Of a stretch of DNA of 64,000 nt, positions 9,601 through 21,340 are shown piece after piece. The notes below the pieces were generated by a model. The model was not told the DNA's origin and did not search any database. It saw only the letters and a list, made by a program, of their open reading frames with translations. The DNA is taken from NCBI GenBank assembly GCA_032191485.1, contig JAVDOI010000011.1, positions 22,666,887-22,730,886 on the forward strand. Reading direction: 5' to 3'. Position 1 is the stretch's first letter, and every line of letters starts with the position of its first letter. The DNA is from Leptoclinus maculatus. Lineage: Eukaryota; Chordata; Actinopteri; Perciformes; Stichaeidae. The translations under genes were made by a program, and so were the position numbers.

Positions 9601-11999
9601 TTTCTTATTTTCTAAACTCTACGTTCATTTTATTGCCATCTGTAGGAATTAAAAATACATGCAAACAAAATGTATGGGGCAAGAGGGAGAGTGCACAACG
9701 ATAAAAATACAAAACACTTTGCTTTTTTTGCCTGCCTCCCTGAATGGAACCTCGGTGTGTCCATTTTCTCTCACACCATCTCTGTCTCTTTATTTTTCCT
9801 CAGTCTTTTCCCACCTTCTTCCCGTTGAATATGATGAATTATGCGCCGTAAAAGACAGGAAAGCTTTAATATCCCACTGGAAATGCATGGGAGGTGCACA
9901 TCAATGTGTGCTGAATGCAGTTAGAGAACAAAAGTGGAGCTGAAGAGAAAAGGCCAATTTTACCAGAAATTGTACTAACTTTTAATTTTGTGAATTTCAC
10001 TTTCAGATGAAATAATCTGCTGACTGAGTGCTTCTGATTCAAAACAACGAGAGAATTTAAGAATGTTCTCAAGTGTGTGTATTCTTATCAAGGTTAATGA
10101 TAGTATTTTATTTTCCACAAATCCAGAAAGGGCTCAAAGAAACTATAGAACTGGTCTCATTACATCCTGACAGTAATCAATGAATCAAATGATCGAATGA
10201 AAAATAAATCAGGTATCTGGGGCAACAAGCTGCTAGCTTAACAGCTGTAAGTACTAACTATAGTCAATGTTGGTAGTGTACGTTCATTATGACAATTTCG
10301 GGGGAGTGGCTTTGGACAGAGTCCTTAAAGGAGGGGCTGTCAGTTTCACCAACTAGATTTTGCAACTTTTGGAGCTAGTGCTGCTAGCTACTTATATTGG
10401 AATAAAGCAGCCGTAGGATGTTTTTTCTTTCTCGGTTGGATGATCTTTTAAATCTAGCGTAGTCTCGCTAGTTTTCCAAGATTACCAACCCTGCTTTTAA
10501 TGTCCACCACCTGTAGCTACAAGAAGCATGCGATATGAAATGTTGATTAAATATGTATCCGACTCAGAAAGCCTCTCCAGAGAGCCTCTTTCACCTCTGG
10601 CCTCTGCAGTGAAGAGACCACGATGAAAGACCACTGCCGACATTTCGACACCGAGGACGGTCCCTCCAGGAAGTTGGGATCATTCATTAGCAACAATGAA
10701 TGCTAATTAAATCAATTCCAGTTATCGCAATTCTATATCAATTACAAAAGAAATTCTAACAAAGAATGGGTGAGCTGGAAGACTGCTTAGCCTGCCATTT
10801 TTAACTGATAAAAGAATCCCTTTACAAGACAAGGTAAAACAAACTTAACTTTTTGGAACTTGTAAGGAGCACTAGCCCCCAGGCTATGTTGCAAGTTGAC
10901 AGTTTTCAAAGTCACCAAAACTGACACGATTGTAATCGAATACCTAAAGCTAATCATTTGGAGTTTGTTGTCAGCGCTACGTATCGTCGTTGGAACAATT
11001 AAGATTATCATATAGATTGAATTGTGAATTCTTCACCAATTCCTGAGGGAAATATCTTCAAGTTCTTTCGCTCCTAAATGCTTATGTTCACCAGCTGGTT
11101 AACTGTTTGGTAGCCCTCTGGGCAGGTAGCGGTGGGAAAACTGGGTTCATCAGAGGTGTTTTATTGCTGAAATCTTTAGCTGAAAGAGTGAACTGAAAGA
11201 GTAAAGGTCAGGGCTGTAAAAAACAAAGCTATTAGCACACAGATGCTAAAACGCTCTGTAGAGCTGAGAAGACAGCAGAGTCGGGTGATTATTGCTGAAA
11301 CTGTGGGTTCATAACTACAAAGTGGCATCTTTATAGGGTACATACTTATTTGAGCAATTTAGTTTAGAGCAGCTTTAAATACCACTGCAAGTTAATGCAG
11401 TCCTTTTTTCATTTTTTTGGAGAAAGCTGTGGAAAGTCATCATCAAGTGATTTTGGACTACAAAAATCCTGCAAGGCCAGAATAGATGTACATTTGGAAG
11501 CCTGTACCAACACTGGAAACCCCGTAATTATTGCTTCATAATGTCATTGACACAATATGAGAAGTTAACTGCAGCTGCTACCTGCCTCGCTGACAAAAGG
11601 AGCGACCCAAGTGTGTGACAGAGACGCAGCTATTGAAGGCTATGGATGTCATTAGCTTTGCTGCACACTTTCTTGCAATGTTTCTCATTTAAAAGCGACT
11701 TTTTACCAAAACGTCATATTGTGGATGATTTCTGCTCGCCCGGCTCGACCTGCACATCACGTTGACCCGGACAAATTTTGGACGAGCCTCGCCTCACGTA
11801 CGCCGCCGTCCGTCAAACGTGCACCGAGCCGCATCATCTCAGTCTCTCCTCATCCTCGTCTCCTCTGGATCCAGGTGTGGAAGGGATCGGCCATATGCTC
11901 CCTTCCCTCAGATGTAACCTCAGAGAGGAGGAGGCGAGAGTGGAGAGGAGAGGAGGTGTAATATCCTGGCAGAAGCTCCTCTCTGCTGTGTTGCCCTCA
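9601..11999. other. No gene recognised; short GC-rich patch at 11.7-12.0 kb
   Basis: Mostly AT-rich sequence. 10300-10500 and 11060-11370 resemble common fish repeats but have no second copy in the window. The segment 11735-11990 is richer in CpG and GAG/GGA, with overlapping ORFs in three frames (plus 11719-11961 and 11778-12158, minus 11834-12163). None has a recognisable domain. Confidence 0.35.
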
Positions 12000-12018
12000 G
12001 GGGGGGGGGGGGGGGGGG
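12000..12018 (+). repeat. G homopolymer (19)
   Basis: Nineteen consecutive G on the plus strand, a potential G-quadruplex and a likely sequencing or assembly length error site. Confidence 0.9.
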
Positions 12019-12195
12019 ACAATGACTCTCCTCCTCTTCTTTGGCCAAAGCATACTGAAGGAGAAGAGGAAAAAAAAGAGAGGAAGAGGAGAAGGATGTG
12101 TGCAGCGTTGGCACACACCCTTCCATTCCTCTCTCCTTCTGGCAGACAAGCTATATGACACAAAATGATTACTCATCTCATTACAGTCAGCGCTT

Positions 12196-12201
<6 letters not shown>

Positions 12202-12226
<25 letters not shown>
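12202..12226. repeat. (TG)n microsatellite
   Basis: About 12 TG units, surrounded by other GTGT-containing sequence. Confidence 0.95.
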
Positions 12227-13308
12227 ATGAATGCCCACATATCCACGCTTAATTGCGTGAACATACATGCAGCGTGCCTGCTCACATCTGACCTTCCATG
12301 TGTGTGTCTGGCCTCCAGAATTGCACTCCAGGAAATACTTGACGTTGGTTCCTACAGAACATTTGATCTGACATATGTGGGTTTGGCCTCTCTGAGCGTG
12401 TTCTTAGCAGCCATGTTTGTGCATTCATGGTGTGTGTGTGTTTATATGTTTGCGTCAAAGTTAACTGGAATATCTCCAGGCTCATCAGCACTGTAAAACT
12501 TAGCGGTTCCTAACAAGTGTGTTAAGAGTTCACTCGTGTTTAGCATGCCAAGCTACGTGTCCTGCAGCGCTTGGCTGAGCTACAGTCAGAGTATGGTCTG
12601 TTTGTACACATATTATCTTCTGTGTGTATGTAAGGAAACAACAAGGGCTCACTGTCAATCATTATGTGTGAGGAGAGGGAAGTAAAAGTTTGAGCGGGAG
12701 GAGATGGAAAACATCAGTGCTGAAGATGATGATTGTTCTTGGTACTGTAATGTACATAACAGGGCAGGGTGATAGCGGTGCATTTCATTTTCAGAACAAT
12801 GTCAGTATTCATTACTATACAGTGCCTTTTTTTTGGTAAATTGGGAACAGGTTGGATAAAATCACCCAACAGGAATGGATCCTTCCTCCTCGTGAAATCC
12901 ATCCCTAAAACATCAGCATTCCTAATCACATTGATGCGAAGAATCATCAAATCGCCTCATTGCCATTAAACTGTCCTGCTCATTAATTTGCAGCTTTGCT
13001 TCCAATGGCCTAATACACTGCGTCATTTCACCTTAATAGGGCCCTTGGGTCTCAATCAGTTCTTCTCAGTAATAGAGTTCAGTAGATTCACTGGTGCTTT
13101 CTCATTGAATCTGCAGATTTTTTTTTGCATCAAGTTTAACTTTGTGGAACTTTGACCCACACCTTTCTTTCATTAAAGTGTCTTGACAGTTCTGACTTTG
13201 AAGGGAAGTGAGCAGTGTTGCCAGGTGTACGATAATTACCATATTTGTACAATCATTTTGCCCTGTGTACAATATACAAATCTAACAAATCCTCAATGCA
13301 CAATAGGG
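12227..13308. other. No gene recognised
   Basis: Low-coding sequence. The stretch 12880-13100 contains CTCATTAATTTGCAG-type words seen in conserved non-coding elements, but no evidence beyond composition is available. Confidence 0.3.
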
Positions 13309-13373
13309 GACGATGGGTGAATGAGCGGCGCTTTGGATAAAAGCTCTATATAAATGTAGCCATTTACCATTTA
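13309..13373 (+). repeat. SINE 3' tail fragment
   Basis: GAATGAGCGGCGCTTTGGAT, then a TATAAATGTAG block and CCATTTACCATTTAC, match the 3' end of the SINE family (compare 7290-7311). A family A repeat begins just downstream. Confidence 0.6.
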
Positions 13374-13383
13374 CTGTGTAGTC

Positions 13384-13850
13384 ATAGACTGTATATAAGA
13401 AGTGGACGAAGTCATCCTGACATCACCCATTGGTTTGTGGACGAAGTCTTTGAAGACTCGAGTTTGGCGATTTTGGTGTCGCCATCTTGGATTATGGATG
13501 TTGCCATGTCGTTTTTTTTGCAAACAATGAACGAAAGTTGCGACCTGTCAATCACAGTAAGCCCGAAGCTTACTCTGCTTTATGGTCTATTTGACTCTAA
13601 ATGGACCATAGTTTACTAAATGAACATCATGCTGTATTGAAGAAGACTTGAAACTAGAGATTGAGACCATAAACTCATGTTTACAATGTTTACTGAGGTA
13701 ATAAATCAAGTGAGAAGTAGAGTCATTTTCTCATAGACTTCTATACAATCAGACTTCTTTTTGCAACCAGAGGAGTCACCCCCCCTGCAAATTTTAAGAA
13801 ACTTCTGCATTGGCTTCACTTAGCAGAACCTGAGGCTGCCGCCTGTTTAT
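13384..13850 (+). repeat. Interspersed repeat family A, near-complete copy
   Basis: About 470 bp. Landmarks in order: GTATATAAGAAGTGGACGAA, CATCACCCATTGGTTTGTGG, CGCCATCTTGGAT, TTTTTTTTGCAAAC, TTTATGGTCTATTTGACTC, GAACATCATGCTGTATTGAA, GAGACCATAAACTCATG, TAGACTTCTATACAATCAGA, TTGCAACCAGAGGAGTC, and GAGGCTGCCGCCTG. The same series recurs on the minus strand at 22.5, 56.9 and 62.9 kb. It is a non-coding dispersed repeat. The 60-aa ORF at 13437-13619 lies inside it and is not a gene. Confidence 0.85.
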
Positions 13851-15610
13851 AGTACAAACAGAATGTATTATTAATAAATATACAGTTTCACTATCAAGGT
13901 ACTGTAGATGGGACAGTTCATCTATTTGAGCCACACTCACACAAGAGCTATAGCTTACAGTTGTGCCTGAGCATCGTTAACTCTCGCTCATTATCACGTT
14001 CATTAATTGCAAACGGATACGATACGGTTCATTGTTGACCAAAAACATGAGTGCCCAGCTCCATGACCAAAACCTTATACAAGACAAATCATATTCTAGT
14101 ATTCTAGCCAGTTGTTTTGCATTTGCCTGTTTGAGCTGATGATATTCTGCCCTTTAGCTTATATGGAATCTCTCTCCCTCTCCTTTCTGTCAGTTGCTCT
14201 GTTTCTTTCCCTCTCATCGTCAGCCAGAAGGTCATGTTTCACCGGCAGCCACACAACATAATAATCTCAACCTGACATGGAAGCCTTGTGCGCGTGCATT
14301 TGAATGTGTGCTGCACTTCTGGACATTGTGAATCTTTTGTATCTGATTTTCCATGTCTGTGTACGTGCTCGCAAATCTGGCAGAATTAAATTCCCAGGAA
14401 CCCCAAATGGCCTCCAATCCCAATTGAACCAAACGTCAATTTCCTCTCAGCCTTCAGGAGACACGACTCAGAAAGCTCAGGATTGGCACCGTGAGCTGAG
14501 GCTGGTGTTTTTTTGGCTCCGGCTGTCATGACGATGTACCCTGATCCCCAGAAAAATCCCTGTGGGTTCCCCCCATACAATCGGCCCCCGCCATCTTTTC
14601 CGGTTCATTCACTAGGAGGCTGTACATTGACGTGACATTGCAGATAAAGGGAGGAGACAAATCGCCCCTCTTGTTGGTGGCCAGGGGAGACAACGGTTAA
14701 CGTTTGCCGTTATCAAATCTGACTGCTGGAGTCATGCGGGGGAGCTGTTGTAAAACACCTGCTAAGTGCACAACCCGAACCGCATTGCGGTTGATTTGTA
14801 TGTTCATGCCATGGGGGTCGGGGCTGAAGGGGGGGTGGATCGTGGCGGTGCGGTTTGACAAAGAGGAGAATGGAAACAAGCAGGAGTGAATTAAATTAAT
14901 GAAACTGACCTTGTCAAACACACTCTGGGCTGTTTTTCAAAGTTCATGTTTGTTGTTGAAAAGAATCACATGTTCTCGTTACTGAATCATCAGCTCTTCT
15001 GCTGTCATAAAGCTCTGCAGTGGGTGTTCTTCCATGAATATGTTTCATACCAGCTCTGCAGAAACACACAATGCCACGTGATTAACACTGAGAAACAGCA
15101 ACGTCTCAATTTTCAAAACACTATTTTTGCCACCATCAGCACAGTTTTAGTGTATTTTATGAACTCACTAGATTCCTTCTAAACAGTGTCTTCTTTTTTG
15201 CATCATTTAAATCTGAATTCTAGATGCTCTACACTGTTAACTTTAATAAAGTACTTACTTACTTTACTCCAAATGAGAAGAGCTGAATTAAGGCCTTTAC
15301 ACACCGGAGGCGTGCTGAATAAACGAAAGGAAAATAAAAAATACTTTCGTTCCCCCGTTCGCGATGCGAATTAGCCAAAGTTGCAAAACTATATGCAGAG
15401 GACCAACTCCCTGGATCCTATTGACCCAGAGTAGCTTCTGGCAGAACTGCCTAAGCTAATGTAAGCTATTTTATTGAGTTTCCTTTTACCAAAATGCTCT
15501 GAGTGAATTTAAGTTCCCGCTGGTAAACAGTTATGCGGTGTTCTGTATATGATTTTATTTTGAAAGGTATGAAAGGAAAGACTGGATCTGGTCTGCGCTG
15601 CCTTTGTTAC
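13851..15610. other. No gene recognised
   Basis: No domain-bearing ORF. 14580-14930 is more GC-balanced and complex than its surroundings. A pyrimidine patch sits at 14165-14215. Confidence 0.4.
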
Positions 15611-15812
15611 CTTACAGTCATTTAGCAGACGCTTTCATCCAAAGCGACTTACAAATCAGATTCTATCCATACACCATAGGCAGCTACGGGGGAGTGCTTT
15701 GGGGGAGTGTCTTGCTCAAAGACACATCGACATGCGACTAGCGGAGCCGGGGATCGAACCGCCGACCCTCTGATTGAAGGACGGCCCTGCTCCCTACTTA
15801 GCCACAGTCGCC
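15611..15812 (-). repeat. tRNA-derived SINE copy 2 with conserved tail
   Basis: Read on the minus strand it starts with CTGTGGCTAAGTAGGGAGCA and has a perfect RNA polymerase III B box GGTTCGATCC (15760-15751), then the GTGTCTTTGAGCAAGACACT block. It ends in the tail whose plus-strand form is CAGTCATTTAGCAGACGC then CCAAAGCGACTTACAA, a tail widely repeated in teleosts. The head is better preserved than in the other copies. Confidence 0.8.
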
Positions 15813-16457
15813 ACCAAGACTTTGTCAAGGTTGAAAGGAGTAATAAAGTTTCCCGTCTTGGTTCGGACTACGGAGTCTCTGTGTTGTTGTTTATTGAACA
15901 TTTTGAATATTTCCGTTCCACACAACCTGAGCGGTTAATGCCTTTGTTCACGCTGTGAAAGCTCAGAAAAATCGACCTCGCTCCCCAAAAAAACTCACTT
16001 TTTTGCTGTGTGAAAGTACTCATGACAAAAACTTTATGCTGCAGCAACAAGCTTTATGAGCAGCAGCAAATGCCCTGGGAGGTCTTTCAGCCCCAAGTTT
16101 CACCTCTCAGGCTACATACATTGATGTGGGTTTCGGCTCGGTGCCTCTGCTGCTGCTGATGTGCGGCGAAAGCCTCGCCTGTGACTTCTCAGTGGGGTTC
16201 TGGGGGGTGGTTTAGGTGGTTGGAAAGGGGTAACCCTAAGTGAGTCAATGCTAAAATATGAATTGAGTTGTGCTCGAGGCACAAGAAAGAGTGGAATTCC
16301 CCTTTAAGTTCAGCATGAGCAGCCCCTTTTTGCCATTATTTCTCTATTGATCAGCTTTTAACGCTCCGTAGAAGAATATCGACTGCTGAGTTAGCCACTG
16401 ATTTGTGTAGCTCAGTACATAATGTGCGTGCGTGTGTATGCTATGATTGCAGCTCTG
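15813..16457. other. No gene recognised
   Basis: Short ORFs only, no domain or repeat end seen. Confidence 0.5.
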
Positions 16458-16477
16458 TGTGTGTGTGTGTGTGTGTG
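16458..16477. repeat. (TG)10 microsatellite
   Basis: About 10 TG units, directly upstream of a small GC-rich segment. Confidence 0.9.
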
Positions 16478-16530
16478 CCCCTCCTGCATCCTAAATCAAA
16501 CCAAACAAATGAAAAAGGGGATGGGCAACA

Positions 16531-16875
16531 ATGGCCGCCACAAAACCATGCCCTGCATATGAAAGTCTGCGGTCTCGCATAGAGAGCGGCGATATGGCAC
16601 GAGCGCCAGTGGGAAAAAGCGTGCCTGGAAACGCATCAGAGCACGCTTTTGTTCGCTCGTTCCCTTGCAAAAGTCAAACTCAGCAGTTCACAAGAGGCGG
16701 CGTGTTCCTCTGTTGTGATCGCCCTCTCCGTTCTCCGCTCAGGTGTCTGAAAAACGCCCGGGATAAATATTGGATGAGCGGACGTCAGCACAACGGCTCC
16801 AAAGTGTTTGAGGCTGTTTCAGTGCCTGCCGACAGTGCCCGTGATTTCAGATCCTCCATTTTTGAGAGGGTGTAA
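16531..16875 (+). other. Isolated 114-codon ORF in a GC-richer patch, unrecognised
   Basis: The ATG has a favourable context (ACAATGGCC). The ORF runs 114 codons through sequence with more CpG than its neighbours and has no obvious simple-repeat bias. The predicted product is polar and basic with several Cys, and has no signal peptide, transmembrane segment or motif that I recognise. No splice-consistent neighbouring exon is visible. It may be a chance ORF, a retrocopy scrap or a conserved non-coding block. Confidence 0.12.
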
Positions 16876-18150
16876 AAGCATTAAACTGGCTTTTCCCATG
16901 AAAGTACACTTCCTGTTTCAGCTTTTTGAACACTTGAAAGAAAATGCGAGCAGTTCCCCCAAAAAACTGTCACACAAACTGTTCTTTTCTTTCAATTCAG
17001 TGGAGCTCACAAAGAGGGCTTTTCCAGCAACTCGTTTGTTTTGTTGTTGACAGGAAAATGAAAATGTACTCTGTGCTCCTTTATTCACTTCCATGCATGC
17101 ATATTTCAGAGGGTATATTAAGAGAGAAGAAGCGAAAGAAATGAGGAGAGAGTAGGAGACAGGGACATTGAAGGAGGGATGATTAGAAAGTCAGCAGAGA
17201 GTTAGTGTACAGCTGTTCAGATGTTTCTATTCTGTGGTAAGTATGACAGCTTTCAGAGCAGGACTCTAGGACACAATAGCGATGAATAGCGAAATAACAA
17301 ACTTGCTGCTGCGGCACCAAATATACACATATACATATCGAAACATTAGTGTTTGCAGACTTTTGAACTTTGAGAATATGTGAATTTTGAAAACGTAAGA
17401 CGCAGGAGTCCTGTATTCAATGTTTGATAAGACTAAAATATCTTTTAATAGTTAGACTGGGTGCAAACGTATATCAGGAAAAGTGATATTTTACTTTAAA
17501 AAGAAGTGAAATATTACTCTTAAATAAATTGTGATATATTTATGTGTGACAAACGTTAATCAAACTCAATTCATGAATAGTTTTATGGCTGTTGCTCTGT
17601 TGTTTGTAGGCTTAAAGACCATCTGCATAGAAAGTGTTTCAACCACATTTTACAATCGTCTGTTTCATAAGACGGCACATTAGAGCCATTGTAGGTACAA
17701 GAGAAATTAAAAGTAATTATGGAGCCGGGGGGAGGAAGTTATGTTCCAAAAAAACAATCCGATATTCTGAGAGATTAAAGCGGCTAATTTATGAGAAAAA
17801 AATATGATATTCTCTTAAATTATAATATTATATTCTAAGGATGGCCTCTGAGCTAGGTGACGGTCCTGAAAGATACATTTACCTATTTTATTTGATGAAT
17901 ATAAAGCTGAGATTGCTGTTGAGAAGATAACTGAGACTTTTGTGAGTTTTGAGGGACTGATGGCCTTTCAATGTTATTTATAAATGCTTTGTAAAGCATA
18001 GATAGTCTCACTTTAGATGAGGTCACACAAAATACTTTACTAACGACTAGTAACTACTTCAATTAATCATGAATTGCAGTATTAATATGTGTTCATAAAG
18101 CTTATATTAACATAGTCCCTAACCATTAGTGCATATCTAAATCATTATAT
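16876..18150. other. No gene recognised; AT-rich
   Basis: AT-rich sequence with poly-A/T runs and no identifiable repeat until the transposon that starts at 18151. Confidence 0.5.
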
Positions 18151-18536
18151 AACATCGAACAAAAAGTTAGAAAATTTGTGTTTGGTAGATTATTTCTCTA
18201 TTGTAACAATGCTTCTTGGCAATAAATCTTATACCGTTGGAAAGTCTGTTTGGTTCCCTTTTCAACGGTGCCCCATTTCTAAGGAACATGCATTTGTGGG
18301 ATGAGCAGCACAGCTGAGCATGTGGGTTACGCCCATGAAAAATGTGCCAAATTTTTTCTGCCAATGCCAAACAGCTTATTCTGCTGTTGACTCTTGTTTG
18401 GTGTTGTTTGATGGATTGGATGATTGAAGTGTATCAGTAACAAGGAAGAAACAAGACATATTGGCAATTTTACAATTAATTCATTGAACAAACAGTCAGG
18501 AGCCTCAGTAGCGTGTGGAAGAACCATACACAGCCA

Positions 18537-18598
18537 CACCAGCCTGGCTCCTCCTCCTCATGCTGGTCACCAGCCTGGCTCCTCCTCCTCATGCTGGT
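18537..18598. repeat. Two tandem 31-bp units
   Basis: CACCAGCCTGGCTCCTCCTC plus 11 more bases occurs at 18537-18567 and again exactly at 18568-18598, with a partial third unit to 18607. It lies in the 3' untranslated part of the Tc1-like left arm. Confidence 0.9.
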
Positions 18599-18751
18599 CA
18601 CCAGCCTGCTCACACTGCTGTGGGATGACATTCCACTCCTCAAGCAGGATTTGTCGCAAGTCAGCCAACGTGGTTGTGTTGGTCACTATAGCACAAACAG
18701 CACGACCAAGCTGATCCCACAAGTGTTCAATGGGGTTGAGGTCAGGACTGC
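18584..18751 (-). pseudogene. Tc1-type transposase C-terminal fragment (left arm)
   Basis: The minus strand reads SPDLNPIEHLWDQLGRAV, the block preceding the third catalytic residue region of Tc1-like DDE transposases, continuing with TTTLADLRQILLEEWNVIP and QQC. The reading frame is then lost in a 31-bp tandem duplication (18537-18598) rich in GAG. The N-terminal paired-type helix-turn-helix and the first two catalytic Asp residues are missing. Confidence 0.8.
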
Positions 18752-18766
18752 TGGCAGAGAATGGAA

Positions 18767-18850
18767 TGGCCTGCCAACAGTCCTGACCTCAACCCACTTG
18801 TGGGATCAGCTTGGGCGTGCTGTTCGTGCTAGTGTGACTGTTTGTTAAAT
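18767..18850 (+). pseudogene. Tc1-type transposase C-terminal fragment (right arm)
   Basis: The plus strand reads WPANSPDLNP, then a 7-bp deletion relative to the left arm shifts the frame, after which HLWDQLGRAVRA is recovered in another frame. It is a broken copy, too short to encode anything, in inverted orientation to the left-arm fragment. Confidence 0.8.
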
Positions 18851-19019
18851 GAATAAATTGTAAAATTGCCAATATGTCTTGTGGGGCAAATATTGGCAAA
18901 TGGGGGCACCGTTGAAAAGGGAACTAAACAGGCTTTCCAACGGTATAAGATTTATTGCCAGGAAGCATTGTTACAACAGAGAAATAATCTACCAAACACC
19001 AAACTTTTTGTTCGATGTT

Positions 19020-19539
19020 TATATATATAAATGCATGAATAATGTACATCTAAATAAGTTATTAATCATTTACTAACACTTTATAAATTATCTTATTAAT
19101 CATCTACAACTCCTTAATAATTACTTGGTAATATATATAATACTTCATTTACAAATGGGGAATCCATCATTTATAAAGTATGAAAACACAATCATGAAAC
19201 GCACAATAGAGCTTATTAATCAAGCATAACACATTTATAACTGTTGTTATGAATTGCATACTAATGAATATAAAGGATGAATACTTACTCATAGTTAACT
19301 AATGCTTCATAGTGTGTAGTTATTATAAAGTGTTTCCTTTGTATTTCCTGTGTCACCAGTTTTCTTGGAATATAAGCTACTGCACAGCCAGGGACGCTGA
19401 TACCATGAAGGCTCATATTGCAATGTTTTAAGAGACATAATATGATTGAGCAAATGCAAGAATTTAGGAATGATTGATGCTTCTATTTATTGCATGAGCT
19501 GTCTGAGGTGAAGGCAGCATAATGAGTATGAATATCATA
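19020..19539. other. AT-rich, no gene recognised
   Basis: Very AT-rich, with words such as CTTATTAATC recurring irregularly. No ORF of note. Confidence 0.5.
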
Positions 19540-20030
19540 CTGCGTCATCACATTCTAACGTATCCTCATACAACGGTTCGTATGATATCTTACAAAACAG
19601 TTACTCTTCATTTCTCTGCGTTTTTTCTACGAAAGTCCAGCGACACGTCTTAATTTCCACTTGTTACATGCAAACAGTCTTTTCAAAACAAACCTCCGTC
19701 TTCACAGGAAACAACTTAGTTGAAATATCTGCCATATTGCATGGACAGTGTCTTTTGAAAATAAACCTCTGACTTCACAGGAAGTTAGGCTAAGTTAGGT
19801 TTAGGAAAAGAGCAGTGGTTGCTGTTAACTTGCTCATGAGACCATATAGCGAATGAGTCGCATAACTAGCGACTAACGTGAGTCACGTGACTAACGACAC
19901 TCAGGACTCAGATGACTAACGGGGGTCTCCTGGCTTAAAGTCCTGTGTTTGTTTGACCCATACACCACCCTTTACTCCGACCTTGTGTGGACGATCTCGC
20001 ACTTCATACTACCCCATGTTGCTCTGAGCA
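19540..20030 (+). repeat. Interspersed repeat family B, diverged copy
   Basis: Shares with the 58.9 kb copy TTTTTCTACGAAAGTCCAGC, CGACACGTCTTAATTTCC, CTCCGTCTTCACAGGAAACA and TAGGTTTAGGAAAAGAG. The 3' half instead has GACTAACG repeats and GGGTCTCCTGGCTTAAAGTC, so it is a variant or recombinant of the family. The block near AATAAACCTCTGACTTCACA (19.75 kb) is a second, partial duplication of the family's left part. Confidence 0.6.
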
Positions 20031-21050
20031 TGTCATAATGATACTGCTGTTTACAATGGAGTTAGCTTCAAGCCCGGTGCATCCCGTACACATGCTAATG
20101 AATGCCTCTGTGCGTCGGCATCAGACTCCGGAGGAGCACTGACCAAGCTGCAGTGTTAAGAGCGAGAACAGGTCGACGCTGTATTCCTGTTATTATTGCA
20201 TATCTGTCCGTGACATGGCGCTTTAACACTTGCAGGAATGTGTGAGTGCTGCAGTCCATCACGCCTGAGACCCAAACACTTTTTCTCTGGTCACATCCTA
20301 TTGGGTTATGCTAATTGTTGCACCATGAAAAGAAACACAGTCAGTAATGAGTCATTTCCCCAGACATCAGTCCGAGCTCCTGGTTCCTTTTTGGTTTTGT
20401 CATTTCATCTTTTTTTATTAATGGAAAAGATTTTGTGTCGAGAGGGTTCCTCTCATTTTGGTGTGTGTGCTACGATATCAGCGGCTTGCTTTACACGTGT
20501 AATGATCAAGACAACAAGAGAGGGAGGCCGAGGTAGAGAGAGATGAGATGTGCGGGTGGTTTTGAACGCACCATATGTTGATGTTAGTGAGACAACGACA
20601 GTGTTGGTTTGAACTTTAACAGGTTCTGTTGTGCCTGTGTGTGCAATCTGATTCAATTCTTCATCAGTTCGAACGCTCAGTTGCTGCATGTCAACACTGT
20701 CACTGCACATATTCATATGCAGACCGATATTTCAGTTTTTCACATACTTTATGTTAAAAGTATTTTTTTTAATACATTTTGATTATTTATTATAGAATCA
20801 ATGTTTGAATGTACAGTTACATATATATTAACGTGTCAGACTGCAAATATTGAGTCGATTATGTTGACTTGGAGAGCCTGAACATGTTAGAAAGGCAATG
20901 TTTGGTACTCACTGGTACCATGTGTGATTTAGTACCTTTACTTCTGACTGTGTACCTCTACAACAATCATCAAATACATCTGTTGTGGTATCCCTGAGGT
21001 AAAAAATCAGCTGTTGGTCGTTTTTGCCTTTAACTTTCCATCATATTTAA
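20031..21050. other. No gene recognised
   Basis: Contains a 102-codon plus-strand ORF (20238-20546) with no recognisable domain, judged spurious. Confidence 0.5.
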
Positions 21051-21340
21051 TCAGAATCAAAACCGTTTATTTTCCAGGGTATGTTGCGCATACAAGGAAT
21101 TTGACATGGCGGGTGGTGCATAACATTAAACAACAACAATCAACACAGTGCAAAAAGTAGAAACATATTAAAATGTACAACAAAATATCAAATATAGTGC
21201 ACAAACAAACAGATAACAATACTATAAACAAGTATAACGTAACAATGCACACATAATTCAAACTAAAGCAATAACATTTTTTTATAACATTATGTATAAT
21301 GGGCTCTTTAAAACAGGGCACAACATGACAATAATACAAA
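21051..21340 (-). repeat. Interspersed repeat family D, copy 1
   Basis: Starts TCAGAATCAAAACCGTTTAT, then GCATACAAGGAATTTGACAT and CAATCAACACAGTGCAAA. The same series opens the copy at 40845. The ATACAAGGAATTTGAC word is a familiar teleost retroposon tail motif. Strand is assigned on the assumption that the TTTATT side is a reversed AATAAA. Confidence 0.65.

Larger units (their letters stand above)
18151..19019. mobile_element. Fold-back of two Tc1/mariner-type 3' halves
   Basis: The outer ends are inverted: AACATCGAACAAAAAGTT at 18151 and AACTTTTTGTTCGATGTT ending at 19019. Both lie next to TATA sequence, consistent with TA target sites. About 130 bp next to each end is matched in reverse complement. 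The centre holds Tc1-type transposase C-terminal sequence twice, in opposite directions, around an axis near 18758-18766. Both halves then carry CCAATATGTCTTG near their outer sides. The arms differ by deletions (the right arm is shorter) and substitutions. It appears to be two 3' ends of one family joined head to head. Confidence 0.75.

Noticed and set aside
11719..12163. Three overlapping ORFs on both strands in a GC-richer patch
   Set aside because: No domain, frames mutually exclusive, and all cross the G19 run or GAG-rich sequence.
15751..15760. tRNA gene B box (also 51661-51670)
   Set aside because: The B boxes belong to SINE copies. No cloverleaf with acceptor stem and anticodon arm is seen.
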